A stretch of DNA of 64,000 nucleotides. Source: Fragum whitleyi. Lineage: Eukaryota > Mollusca > Bivalvia > Cardiida > Cardiidae. The stretch covers positions 71,414,948-71,478,947 of the forward strand of contig OX411543.1 of assembly GCA_948146395.1 (NCBI GenBank), written 5' to 3'. The notes under the pieces were generated by a model. The model made no database searches and was not told the origin of the DNA. It saw nothing but the letters and a program-made list of their open reading frames with translations. The number at the start of each line of letters is the position of its first letter. Within the stretch, counting starts at the first letter, position 1. The translations under genes were made by a program, and so were the position numbers. Below are positions 12,736 to 24,130 of this stretch, piece by piece.

Positions 12736-12960
12736 TCATTTGCCCTCCCGAAAGGTGAGCATATAGCCACCGCTTTGTCTGTCCGTCCCTCATTCTAACC
12801 CGGTCAATCCTTTCGTCCGTCCGGATGATTTCTCCAAAATTCCTGGCCGATAGCTAATGAAACTTTTAATGTCAACTTTCTTTGAAAATGCCGATGTATT
12901 TCACCCCTTTTTTATTTGAGACGTCGTCACGGAAAAGGGGAATTAACGGCACTTATTTCA
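12736..12960 (-). repeat. Dispersed repeat with (ACGG)n end, reverse copy
   Basis: In reverse complement it ends like the repeats at 5640-6090 and 7780-8157: a GGACGGAC stretch, then GCTATATGCTCACC and a CCCTCCCGAAAGG-type hairpin. 5' boundary uncertain. Confidence 0.55.
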
Positions 12961-13179
12961 TAAAATGGACCTTTTCGGGTCGTTACAGGCATACGTAAAT
13001 GGACAAAACCCGGGCGTCGGGCGCTGAACCATTTTTCGGGCTTTGCAAGTGTGAACGCCCTAAAAAACGTGAATTAATCTTATAATCTTGATGTTCAAAT
13101 TATACATCATTCAGTAATTGCCAAATTTTCTTGAAACTTTATATTATTGTTTTTGTAAAGAGCATGTATAACCCGCAGA

Positions 13180-13690
13180 TAAAAGAATATTCGACTCCAT
13201 CGGTATCCGAACCCGGAACCTCTACTTCATTCGGAACATCGCTCGGACTTTTCCGTAAACTGGAAAGTACCTCGGACGTAAGTGTAGTAATTTTTGGTCA
13301 ATTTTTAGGTTATTCGGCTCTTGGAGGTACTTTGGTTAATACGCTTGGAGAAAAGCGAATTCCTTAAATGTTTTCAGATCGTCTATGGAGATCATTTTGC
13401 ATATTATGATTTGAAAGCAAAACGCAGTGTTTTATTGCGTTTTGCTTTCAAATCATAATATGCCCAATTTTTACCTTACGTTGATTTTACTTTTCGCAGC
13501 GTCATTCTCAGTTGTGTTTTGACGTCATATAAACCCACGTGCGAAATGACGCGCTTTCATGGCAGCGCCCGTATTATTCCCGAGGTCTATTCCGTAGAAT
13601 CGCCGAGGGTTCCCGATTGCCTCTACTTCCCAAAGCGAGTGCTCTACCACGTCGCTATAAAAGCTACTGTGTACGGCAAGGCAGTACTAA
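13180..13690 (-). repeat. tRNA-derived sequence split by a MITE
   Basis: Joining 13180-13227 to 13629-13690 and reading the minus strand gives a tRNA-like head: a box-A-like TGGTAGAGCACTCG, an anticodon-arm-like CGCTTTGGGAAG, and a box-B-like GGTTCGGATACC. The MITE at 13228-13619 separates the two boxes. It is probably the head of a SINE or a decayed tRNA copy rather than a working tRNA gene. Confidence 0.5.
13219..13628. mobile_element. MITE with 9-bp target duplication, copy 2
   Basis: The element spans 13228-13619 (392 bp) between two exact copies of CCTCTACTT (13219-13227 and 13620-13628). It is strongly similar to 4223-4626 throughout. It carries the same palindromic core, with GCAAAACGCAGT near 13418 facing a complementary TGCGTTTTGC, and one TGACGTCA (13520-13527). 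It interrupts a tRNA-derived sequence. The 9-bp duplications in both copies point to a MULE-type (or Merlin) transposase acting in trans. Confidence 0.85.
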
Positions 13691-13739
13691 CACCCCTGAA
13701 ACTCAACCCGGCTACACAGGGAGAATTGTTTACTTAAAA

Positions 13740-14650
13740 TTTTGATTTAGGTATAGGTATTTTTGCGCGGTGAGCCGTGAAATCTACTTTTAACGGTTAA
13801 ATCAAAACAGATAATACAGGTTTTAAGAATACCCTAAAAATGATACAAATTACCTTTCAAATGAAACGTATTGCTTGTCTAAAGTCTAAGGTTTACTCAC
13901 TCATGTACTTCTAAAGTTAAAAAGGAGGTATTACGTTCAATTCCTATGATGTGCTTTTTATATATACCCGATATACCTATGGTATAGTTCGTTTGACTTC
14001 TATAAGAACCAACGTTTTCATCAATTACACAAAAATACTCTGCCAAACATGTTTTGTATTTGGCAATATCTTAATTTTAGCTTAATACCATTCCAAAAAC
14101 TAATTTTTGAGGATAAAATAGTTTTAATATAATGATTTTGTCTATCTAGTTAATGTTAATAATTCCGTATTTTCCGCCCTTAAACACGAGGGGTGGAGAA
14201 GGCTGTTTAGTTGTAAGAAATTGTAAACTTATCGTAAAACACGTGGTTTTAAATCACGATAATTCCTTATTTGGACATGCTAATTAGCATTCCGACGGTC
14301 ACGTCAGTTTAGATTTAAATATCACGTGATTTGTACCGTTGTAACTCGCCTGTTTGCTGGGTTTTCCTCGTGAAAATCGCAACGATTTCGTTAAAATATC
14401 CATTTTGATTGGTCTAAATAAGGGAGCATGGGGTTAATCTCAAAATAGATAATGATTATCATCAATATATGGTCAAAAGTTTTTTGTACAAAGACAGGAT
14501 AAAGTCAGTTTAATATCACCAACGCGTAAATTACTCGATTTTATATAAAAAAAAAAAGATTATAGTTAATAAAAAATAATTTTTGAACCTGTTCATTTTA
14601 GAACCAGTTGTTTAACTTAGATATTTTATTTCATTTTATTATATATACTC
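13740..14650. other. Intergenic, nothing recognised
   Basis: AT-rich DNA upstream of the Tc1-like element; no feature supported. Confidence 0.4.
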
Positions 14651-14972
14651 ATAAAGTTAAGCGCCACTAAGTTTTAAGTTAATACAATTTCTATCGATTA
14701 CTTTAATAACGTATCTATGTTGTCAAACGATTAGAACAACCTATTAGCTATTGATTAAAAACGTTTCGGATGCATGTGCATATTCAGCAAGTCTCGTGCA
14801 ATGACTGTAAAGCCAGGGCTCATGCAAAGTGGAAAATCAGCTTTTCTGTCAGAGATACTTACGTCGTGTAGCTCGCGCAATTGTTTACATTACCATTTGA
14901 AACTCGGTCATGGCAAGGCGTAGATTGTCTATGTAACCAGAGGTTCATTTGCGAATACTCATCATTGTACAG

Positions 14973-15623
14973 ACATCTGTAAATTTGTACACTTTACTAA
15001 CTGTAACTATAACATATGTCATTTCAGTGTGTGTGTGTGTATTCCGTGAGTTGTAATCACCGTGCGTATGTGGGCGAGAGAGTACTGATCGGCGTGCACG
15101 TGTGCAAATCTGTTCCCGCCTATTCTGAACCTTCCCTCTCTTTGGATCACTCCGCCATTAGCTCTCGTTAGAGAAAGTTCTAATTTATGATGTATATGGA
15201 CTTGTCTCTCTAAACTGCAAAGTTTAGAGTTGCTTACTACTGCTTCGGTAAGAATTGTTTCTTAAGATTTTTTTATGCAAGATGATTTATGTTAAGTGCA
15301 ATAAGAATAGTTTTATATGTTTTGTATTTATCTTGCAGGTTTTTCTTACAACATTTTCAGAATCACATTCATCGACCCTACAGAATCTTCTGTCTCTCTA
15401 AACCCCGGTTGACATTGGCTCCCCGACGGGGAATCGAACCCCGGTCTCCCGCGTGACAGGCGGGGATACTTACCACTATACAAAACATATAAAACTATTC
15501 TTATTGCACTTAATATAAATCATCTTGCATAAAAAAAATCTTAAGAAACAATTCTTACCGAAGCAGTAGTAAGTATCATCGACCCTACAGAATCTTCTGT
15601 CTCACTAAACCCCGGTTGACATC
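14973..15623 (+). mobile_element. Aberrant LTR-retroelement insertion (LTR + tRNA-Asp copy + inverted LTR piece)
   Basis: Inserted into the start of the Tc1 transposase. ACATC lies on both sides (14973-14977, 15619-15623), and joining the flanks restores the transposase frame. Order: an LTR-like sequence 14978-15414 (TGTAAATTTG...GGTTGACA); one base; the complement of tRNA-Asp (15416-15481); a 96-bp inverted copy (15478-15573) of 15233-15327, nearly identical; then a second copy of the last ~46 bp of the LTR (15575-15621, one mismatch to 15369-15414). No gag or pol. LTR followed by tRNA complement is the layout of plus-strand strong-stop DNA. Exact LTR ends are ambiguous because GGTTGACAT follows both copies. 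Confidence 0.6.
15416..15481 (-). pseudogene. tRNA-Asp(GTC) partial copy with encoded CCA
   Basis: Read on the minus strand it is an almost exact tRNA-Asp: D arm TAGTGGTAAGTA, anticodon arm CCGCCTGTCACGCGG with anticodon GTC, T arm CCGGGGTTCGATTCCCCG, and the 3' end GGGGAG followed by CCA. The nine 5' bases of the acceptor stem and position 9 are absent; the match begins at G10. Eukaryotic tRNA genes do not encode CCA, so this is a DNA copy of the mature tRNA. It sits one base after an LTR end, so it is probably an extended primer-binding site. It cannot fold a complete acceptor stem and is not a working gene. Confidence 0.85.
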
Positions 15624-16624
15624 TACAATTGAAAAATGGCGAATAATTGGAATGCGAGATTCTGGAATGTCTTGTAGAGCCATTGCCAGACAGCTAGGGT
15701 ATCACCACAGTGTCATAACACGTTTGGTACAAAAACACGCACAGACAAACGACGTTAAGGACCGTGTCAGATCTGGACGCCCTAGGGTAACGTCTATTCG
15801 AGAGGAAAGAGTACTTTTGCGTCACGTCAGACGTCTGCCCTTCACTAGTGCGCCTGTGTTTAGGGACAACTGGAATACACACAGACGGGTTTCTATTTCA
15901 ACGGTGCGAAATTGACTTCGGATGGCTGGGTATAAGGCACGAAGACCACTCAAACGTCCAAAGTTACAACAGAGACACATCAATGAACGTCTAATATGGT
16001 GTAGAGCGAGGGCACGTTGGAACTTGGCATCATCGCGTCGGATCCATTGGTCAGATGAGTGCAGGATGTTGGTGCATGTCACCGATGGCCGAATTCGTGT
16101 TTGGAGACAACCAAACACCCGATTTGCAACAAAGTACGTCCAACCAACCTATCAGGGTGGCGGTAGCACCATTATGATATGGGGTTGTGTCTCCTACCGC
16201 TGTAAACTGGACCTAGTGACAGTTCCAGGAACATTGACTGGCGATAAATATCGCGATAACATCCTTTTCCGGTGGTAATTCCACATTTTGACAATCACCC
16301 TCTTCGAACAAGACCAGAGTACATGGTTGATAACGCCAGACCCCACAGAGCAAGAGCCGTGGCGGACGTTATGCAACGTGAAGCCATCACCACCATTCCA
16401 TGGCCGGCTTGTAGTCCCGATCTTAACCCCATCGAGCACCTGTGGGACATTTTAGGGCGCCGTATACGTCGGGGAGAGCCTTTTGTACAAAATGTGGTTG
16501 AGTTAGAAGCAGCACTGTACCAGGATCGGCAGCAAATCCCTCAACACATCACCCAGAGGCTGATTCGTGGCATGTTGAGGAGGGTGCGCGCAGTGATCAA
16601 TGCTCACGGATCTTACACACGCTA
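15619..16624 (+). pseudogene. Tc1-family transposase, inactivated
   Basis: An N-terminal helix-turn-helix region (IGMRDSGMSCRAIARQLGY, then RSGRPRVTS) is followed by a DDE domain. Its catalytic residues are all present: Asp in WSDECRM, Asp in VDNARPHRA and Glu in DLNPIEHLWD, the last two 34 residues apart (DD34E, the Tc1 spacing). About 335 codons, the family's normal size. Two lesions: an in-frame TGA at 15913-15915, where CGA (Arg) is expected (a CpG decay change), and a one-base loss near 16262-16272 that shifts frame before the VIPHFD segment. The natural start is also gone, separated by the LTR-like insertion just upstream. Ends RVINAH-type at TAA 16622-16624. It cannot make an intact enzyme. 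Confidence 0.9.
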
Positions 16625-16943
16625 ATGACTAATATGTGACTGGAATTAATCGCGTTTGTGTTATCTGACTTCTAAAGCCAAGTTTCGTGTTAAAGACAAC
16701 ACCGTAAGTCGGCTTTGACAATAGTTTTTCATGATTTAAAAAAAGTGAAAATACGTCATTTACATTTCAAGGTACAAAGTCAATCAAATTTATCACCACC
16801 CATGTATTGTTGTGAAATTGTTAATTCAACATACCATTTTCAACATTGGAACTCAATATTTACTTATCTGTTATTTTGAATAAATGCAGGTTCCCTGCCT
16901 TAAAAAATCTTCTGTCTAAAAACTGGTGGCGCTTAACTTCTTG

Positions 16944-17884
16944 TTCTGAGTATATTAAATTATTATTATAAAGGACATGTTGAAATCTTAAAGCTTCTAA
17001 TTATGAGTTGAAAGTGAAAAGAGAACCACACAGAATTGAAATTGAAGATTTATATTATCACCATGTTTAAAAAACCAACCTAACCATAGGCGTATCTAGA
17101 AATTTTACGCACTCAGAAGGCGACAACCAAAAAATACATAGGATAAAAGCGATATGTGGACAGTGACAACAGATGAAAGCCCTCCGTCCGCTCCCTTTTT
17201 ATGATTTGAGCGTTGGTGAATAATCAAAACATCTTAACTACATCTAGAATAAGCTGTATTTTCGATGTTATGATCGTTCGTCAACGCTGTTTTTCAACAA
17301 GTGATTATTTCTTTTACACGCTTGCGTAAATTGCGTAATGGGAGTTACGCCCTTATTATTCCTTGCTGTAATTACTGGCACTACGAGGAAGAAAGCGCAG
17401 TAGTGTAGCTGTGAGGATCGGGCAGGAATAATATTTATAAAGAAAAAAAATATACTAACTGATATTTTTCCTGGTCCAATTTTCAGTAAACAGGAATTTG
17501 GTGACTTGAATCATTTCAATAGTGATACATACAATCTTTGACAATTCCTTTCAAACGTATTTATGATTTTTTATTTTTTTTTCTTCTATAACATTTTGTT
17601 CAGTTTTAGCGCAATTCACCCAGATCATCTAAAAGATAGGGAACATTCAACAACAACAGAAGCCGCTTTGATAAAAATTCTGTAACATCATAATTTTGTA
17701 ACAACAGCTAGTTTGATATTTTCATTATGTAATTGCCGTAAATAAGATGTTGTTTCGTTGATTTAATCATCCTTATACTGGATAGTTGTTATGAATATAA
17801 TACAATACAATACATAAATGGTATAAATGGTAGGCTTTTTATAACTTTTGTAGGTACTGTAGGTAATTGGTATTACGTCGTTTA
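16944..17884. other. Intergenic, nothing recognised
   Basis: AT-rich; no gene or repeat family recognised. Confidence 0.4.
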
Positions 17885-17945
17885 CTTTCATAATTATTCG
17901 TGTTATAAAATTAATTATTTCATAACACGAGAATTATGAAAGCCA
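17880..17945. repeat. Hairpin repeat
   Basis: TTTCATAATTATTCGTGTTAT pairs with ATAACACGAGAATTATGAAA around AAAATTAATTATTTC, an imperfect palindrome with arms of about 20 bp. MITE-like. Confidence 0.6.
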
Positions 17946-18149
17946 ACTTCGGCTATTTATTGAAATAAAATCTCTGCGCAGTTTGATTAGTCTCTATGTT
18001 TGACGTTAATGTATCATATGAGCGCTAAAACAAAATTTGAAAAGTCTCGTCTTACGGAACTTAATCAAATCGTTCACGCCCTACCGGATAAATTTAGCGT
18101 CAATGTGTGATAAAATCAATCAACTTTTGGCTGAATCATTCCACAAATA

Positions 18150-18370
18150 GAAAACAATGTTAAATCTATTGTGATCGTCCAATGCCCGTCGTCCTAGATT
18201 TCTTTAAGAAAAACCATTCTCCTCCTTAACCAGCGGGCCAATCTTGAAGAAACTGTTGGAACGTTCCTTGGGTCAACTTCTGCTAATGTTACTCAAATAA
18301 ATGAACTACAACCTGAACTCCAAAATCATTCATCTTGTTAATTTCACGATGTTGTTAACCGTATTCTAAG
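18150..18370 (+). repeat. Fragment of dispersed repeat ending TTCACGATGTTGTTAAC
   Basis: Shares its 3' end (CATTCATCTTGTTAATTTCACG, then ATGTTGTTAAC) with the fuller copies at 22600-23080 and 28390-28825. The 5' part is diverged or missing. Confidence 0.4.
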
Positions 18371-18904
18371 ATTCAGAGAACTACCCGAAAGTGTAAAATT
18401 TCGAATCCGGTTAGGCTGCACAGTCGTTACTTTGCGCCTTTCTAGGATGGATACTTTACGCGTCAACATTTTTTATTTATTTTTTAAGTGGATGAGGGTG
18501 TGGGAGGTTATTATAAATTCGAGAGTTTATTTCCTTGTTGTCGCAACGACAAAGAGGCCTGTGCCAACGTTCGTGAAACGTTAAAGAAGTGTACTTTCGT
18601 GCAAAGCAAGTTACAAGTTAAAATCGCTTGTGAATGTTTTCTCATCCTGAACGCTTGTTAGAAGATCAGTTACTCGTTATCGAGATTTATTCTGTATCAA
18701 TAATTTCTTTATTTCACGATGTCTGTATGTTAAGCCATCGAACTGTTTCATAATCTCATTTACGTCATTTTTATTTTTTTTCCTATCAAATAACCTAAAT
18801 GACACTATCAGATAAACAAACAATTGTATGTGGTCCATGGTTTGATATCCGTCGGCGTCACGCATCCGATATTTGTCTCCGGTCAGAGGGAGTGTAATCG
18901 TCAA

Positions 18905-19010
18905 CCTACGTAGGATGGAGCTTGAAGAGAACGTACTTGTAATCTTGGTGACAAAAATACTAGGAATCCATGGTTAGGAGCTCCAGTCGCTTAGATATGA
19001 ACAACTGTCA
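18905..19010 (+). repeat. SINE fragment (GGAATCCAT family)
   Basis: AAATACTAGGAATCCATGG, then TTAGGAGCTCCAGTCGC, matches the body of the tRNA-SINE at 39297-39577. The tRNA head is absent. Confidence 0.55.
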
Positions 19011-19550
19011 GAAGTTCTATTATATCCCATTCGAACAAACAAATCGATTTGTAAACGATGGAAACATCGTTCATATGTGACATACAGCTGTTGCTTCATT
19101 AGAATAATGCATATGGACCGGGACATCTGTAAGAGGCAGAGATAAGCGCTGTTCAGAGACACGTGTGTTATTATGATTAAAATTTTATGACAGAAGATTC
19201 AATAGAAATTTAGCCCATGCTAAAACAAGGAATTCATCTGATGTACGCTATATATCCTTGCCGAAAACCCTTCTCCTTCTATTCATGACATACACCTGGG
19301 CCCGGCTGTATAAAATAATACCATTGGTTTGATTTTAACCGGAAACTAATTGCAACCAATCAGGATTATTGTTTCTATTGTCAAAACAAACATAAACATG
19401 AAAATAACTTCCGTCTCTATTTAACCAATGGTCATCTTTCAGAAAATGGAAGATATTGTTAACTAAATCCAGCCTGCATAGCCTACACATGTTCTCTGTC
19501 TGCTTAAAATTAACTATTGTGGGAACATCTAGAGCCGGACTGAAAAATTA

Positions 19551-19970
19551 ATTTATAATATGACCGACGTCGCCGGAGTGAAATAATCCCGTTGAATATT
19601 TTTGATATTACACGGGTGTTATTACACTAGTGGAATAACTATGCAAAGAGCTCAGAGCGAATAGCAACGCTATATTGTAACCATGAAAATGACGTCATAA
19701 ACCATGCTTTGTGACGTCATTTTGAAACGGCGTTATAAGTTTCGCGGAAAATTGAAACGTTGAATTTCAAGAATTTTGACGATTTTTCGCAAAAAATAGG
19801 GTTTTATTATAAACAGAATATAAAATTTGTGCTCATGAAATACAGAACTTATTAAACTCGTCATCTAAAACAGATAAAAACTCGGCGCAGCCTCGTTTTT
19901 ATCTGTTTATAGATGACTCGTTTAATAAATTCAGTATTAGTATTCAATGACCACTCATTCAATATCCTCT
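19551..19970. repeat. Dispersed CRE-bearing repeat, copy B (full)
   Basis: The fuller copy of the family at 11911-12204. It carries TGACGTCA at 19690 and 19712, the GGCGTTATAAGTTTCGCGG block, and a hairpin (about 19868-19945) in which ACTCGTCATCTA...ACAGATAAAAAC pairs with GTTTTTATCTGT...TAGATGACTCG around GGCGCAGCC. Confidence 0.75.
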
Positions 19971-21320
19971 GTGTAACACACAAATTGGCTAGTGGTTCGA
20001 AAAAAAAATTCAAATTCAGCAGGACAAGCTTTTAAAACCGGCATAGCTAACGCTACAACGTAAAATCTTTACTGATGTCCACGATAAATCCCGGTAGAAT
20101 TAAAAAAAAGTTTCCGGTAGAATTTAAAACAAATATTTCAGTTGAAGTTGTATTCACAAGGTTTTGGTCGTAGGGGTATTTTGGCAATATCCTTGTTAGC
20201 AATCTAGAGATTACAATTTTTGTCCAATCTTCAAGAAATTTGGTCAAAGTATTGTCTGATTAAGAATTGTCCCGATGAAAATGGGAACGTTCTACTTGAA
20301 AAACCGGTAAAAGGGGTCTTTATGACAATTTCTTGTGAGCACTCAATAGACAACAAGTTTGGACAAATCCTCGCTAACTTTTTGAAAATGGGTGCTCAAT
20401 AAACAGGAAAAGGGTTATTAATGACCATTTCTTAGAACAACTATTCACGTAATATCTACTTTATTCGCAAATTATGACCTTAAATCTCCTGAAAAATAGA
20501 CACGTTAGTAGTTCTAAAGCCTTTGATCACTACTATGTAACGAATCTTGTTTATTGTTAGAGTGAAAAATGAAGAATGATTTCATGTTCTTGTCGATATC
20601 TCATCAATTAATTCAGGCAAGCGATCCAAGGCTATCTTGACACTTTTGTTATTTGCTTAAATTTGCAAACTGAAATTCTATTTTGTTGTAGATCTTTTGT
20701 GGGACAATTTCTACAATACTCCAGTATTTATGCTATACCACCTGTCACATATATTGTAAAACATCCCACACGCGTCCCTGACTCGGCCCAGCATGTTATT
20801 GTCAATAGATTCTAATCAAGACGTATATGGGGCGTTATGGATATTGTAATATTGCGTTTCATATAGATATCTGTTGTTTTTGGATCGTAGAATAGACCAT
20901 GTCAGGTAGTGTTTTCTAGTTTATTTGTAACAAAAGCTCCAGGTTTTGAGCACAGGCGATTGTTTTATAATCCGAGGTTGTTATATATACTTGTGACAAT
21001 AATTATACTATGAAACGATTGGAGCTAGTTAGAAAGCCTCATACAAGCTCAGTTTTTAAGTATTACAGTGTATGTCCCAAAAGGATCAGTTTACGTGTTG
21101 CATTTATATTCTACAAAAACTAAGATATGCGCGTTACCGTTGTATCTCACCAAAGCTCTGCTGCGGCGCGGCATGCACAGTACATGTACCTCATAAAAGC
21201 TTATCTCATAGAAGCTCGTATGTGCACGTTACAGTGTACCTAAACCAACTTAGTCGTGCGCTTTAGGGGTTTTTTTGCCTTTTTTTTTTAAAAAAAAAAA
21301 CTCACTTATGTTCTCTTACG
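19971..21320. other. Intergenic, nothing recognised
   Basis: No gene supported. It includes a T8/A10 inverted homopolymer near 21280. Confidence 0.4.
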
Positions 21321-22165
21321 TTTAAAAAATGTTCCAGAACTTTTCAATGGATGCTTCCAAGCATAGCCAAAATTGATCACAAGGTACATATGACATATTT
21401 AGTAGAGATCCACTAAAGATGGTACTTTCCAAATTATAAAGCTGTCTACCTTCTGGTTTCAAAGTAGAATTTTATTTAAGATTTTCTTCTTATTTCTTTG
21501 CAAAAATGGGATGCACCATGAAGGACCACAAAACAGAATATAAAATGATTTGAACAAACTTGGTAAAAGTCCACTTTATGATACTACATACTAAATATGA
21601 AAGCTGTCTACCTTCTGGTTAAAGGAGAACATTTTTGAAGATTTTCTTATTTTTTCAATGTAAAATGGAAAACGACCGGATTGAGCCAAAATAAGACACA
21701 AAGGGCATGATATTATCAAAGTTTGTAGGGGTTGACTAGATGATGTATCATACTAAATATGAAAGCTTTCTGTCTTCTGGTTTAATAGAGGAAGATTTTA
21801 AAGGATTTCTTCTCTATTTCTATTTCTATGTAAAACGGGATGCGCCCGGGCGGAGCCCAATCATGACCCCAGGGGCATGATATTTCCAAATTGGTAAAAG
21901 TCCACTAGAAGACGATTCGTACCAAATACGAAAGCTGTCTGCCTTTTTGATTAAGAGAAGGTTTTTTTTAAAGATTTCCATCATTTCTAATATGTAAGAA
22001 CTGATGCGCCCGGGCGGAACCCAAATATTGGCCAAGTTTTATCAATAAATGCGTTTCGATTAAGGGGGAGAAGATGTTGAAAAAATGAGGACGGCGGACG
22101 TCGCACGACGTGATGGACATTGGACGAACACAAATGCTCACCTTAAGTAGAAATCAAGTCAAAGG
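21320..22165 (+). repeat. Pearl/Helitron-like tandem repeat element
   Basis: About four degenerate units of ~180 bp, each with AAAGCTGTCTNCCTTCTGGTT and, in the later ones, GGATGCGCCCGGGCGGAGCCC. They are followed by ACGACGTGATGGACATTGG and GCTCACCTTAAG, a worn form of the GCTCACCTTGAGCA... end seen in the other elements. The same unit family is at 54120-55028. Confidence 0.65.
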
Positions 22166-22599
22166 CGAAGTCAAACAATTTTTTTTCGGTTAATAAAATG
22201 TCAAAGGAAATTAAAAGAAAAGGGTCACCCAAGGAACTTTCATGCCATTAAAACGGTCCTTTTCTATGGGGGAGAAAGGATTTTTAAAGATTTCAAAGTT
22301 AGAATAAGCCTCGCCCTGTCACGCCTTTCTTTTGAAGACAATAAAAGATTTTTAAGCAATTTAATTAAAGGATCATATAATGTGCCTCTTAAAGTCTAGT
22401 TTGGATGACATTGGCCGATTGAATTGGTAGAAGAAACTTTTAAGATTTCAAAGTCAAAATTTCCCCGCCCTGTATTTATGTTAAATTAAGATTCCAAGAA
22501 CGGATTGCTGCCATCCATCAAAAAATCGTTTGACCAATCAAAACATTTATAATGAAATGACTGTTGCACCTCGACCTTTCCCGCCATTTTTCAGTTGAT

Positions 22600-23080
22600 T
22601 TCGATGATAAGCGTTTTAAACATTGTAATAACATATTGAACAGGTGTAGTTACAGTTAAGTACATCTTGAAAATGGCATTCATCTCAATCAAAACCGTTC
22701 TTAATTGCTTATTCTACGCTCACTCATTCACTCATTCATTCCTTCCAGACACTCACTCAAACCGCTCAAAAACGTTCAAAACGACTAAAAACAATAAAAT
22801 CAAACGCTACATTCAAAATGAATATAAATAGAAATCTCGCGATTTCACACTGTAAGCGTCTGATAGGTTCTTGAAGAAATAGGAAGCTTTTTATAGAACT
22901 TGTATTCATGTTTTATAATAAATATCTCTGATTTTGTTCATCCTGAACAAAATTTGCGATATTGGATAACTTCCCATTAAATTCACTAAAAATCGCCCCA
23001 CATTGATTGGAATTCAATTTCATTCCAAAATCATTCCAAAGCTTTCACTTTTTCAATTTCACAATGTTGTTAACTGTACT
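22600..23080 (+). repeat. Dispersed repeat (CTCACTCATTCATTCC family), copy 1
   Basis: Ordered blocks shared with 28390-28825: ATTCATCTCAATCAAAACC, CATTCATTCC, TCGCGATTTCAC, AAGCGTCTGATAGGTTCTT, GTTCATCCTGAACAAAAT (a small palindrome), TTCCCATTAAATTCACT, and a final TTTCACAATGTTGTTAACTG. Partial copies are at 39710-39925 and, reversed, near 29880-30050. Confidence 0.65.
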
Positions 23081-24130
23081 GTGAAGGTCGCCCTTAAATA
23101 GTTTGCCCTTCGTTTTGTGTGCATTTTTTACAGTTAAATAACGTTTAACAATTTGATGATTTTAGTGTGGTAAAAATGTTTTAAAATGTTCAATGCATTT
23201 TAAGTTGATAATATTAAATCATAAAATGAAAATGATGATCTTTGAATTCACGAAGAATGAACTATAATCTCACTTTTAAACGCTTAGAACCACTTCACAC
23301 ATTCATACGGCGAGATTAGGTTTTTAGTTAAGATAGTTGACTCGTAATAGTTCCACAACATTTCGGATTTCACGATCTTTTACAATGTTGACGGAGATTT
23401 TCTAATGAAATCATTAAGAAACCTTGGTTAATACTGTAAAAGTTCATGTCTTTCGAAACGTTTCGGAAATATAATGGGTCCAATACCTTAAATACCTCTT
23501 TGACACCCCGCCGAAATAGGCATGTAATTGAAGTACGATCGATGGTCCGCATAAACCGTTTTTTTTTTGTTTTTGTTTTTTTTTTTTGTATTTTTGTGTT
23601 TTGTCTTTTTTGCTTTATCAAAATGATAACTTTACTCTAAATGAAATACAAATCCATTATTTTTTTAAACATTCGACATTGAACTTCTGTTAATCAAAAA
23701 AAAAAATCAATTAAAATTCTGTACATGACGGAGAATAAGCTTTCTAAATCATTTACAAAGCACTCATGCTCGTAAATGCGGAAATGCGCTTCGGACAGGC
23801 TAAATTTTATTATGTATGACCTTGACCTGTGACCTTGAGCTTGGCAAAATTCGCAACTTTCTATTAAGTGGAACAATAACTAGTGCTCCTGAACAATTGC
23901 GCTAAGTTAATAAGAACATTATGCATTTACCCGGAAATGTATGCCCTTGACAAACTAAATTAAAACATCTGCCATTAACCTTGAACTTTGAGTCATCCTA
24001 AAATTTCTTTCAAATGGCATATCTACTTGTAGTTGAGATTCAAGTTGTTTATGTATATATTCATGATTTTAAAAGTAATATTCCGGACAAATTTGGGCGA
24101 ATCGGACCGGCGTTAGGACAGTATGAGTAT
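23081..24130. other. Intergenic with AT/T-rich tracts
   Basis: Poly-T tract near 23560-23595 and an A tract near 23700. 23810-24020 (TATGACCTTGACCTGTGACC...) resembles 42420-42620, a further low-copy repeat. No gene supported. Confidence 0.4.

Larger units (their letters stand above)
14651..16943 (+). mobile_element. Tc1/mariner-type DNA transposon, decayed, with an internal insertion
   Basis: Terminal inverted repeats contain AGTTAAGCGCCACTA at 14655-14669 and its complement (GTGGCGCTTAACTT) at 16926-16939. The outer TATACTCA / TGAGTATA sequences also pair, consistent with TA-flanked insertion. Inside is a Tc1-family transposase pseudogene (15619-16624). An LTR-like insertion at 14978-15618 enlarges the 5' part; without it the element would be about 1.65 kb, normal for Tc1. 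Confidence 0.8.

Noticed and set aside
15416..15481. Functional tRNA-Asp gene
   Set aside because: The 5' nine bases are missing, CCA is encoded, and it lies next to an LTR end.
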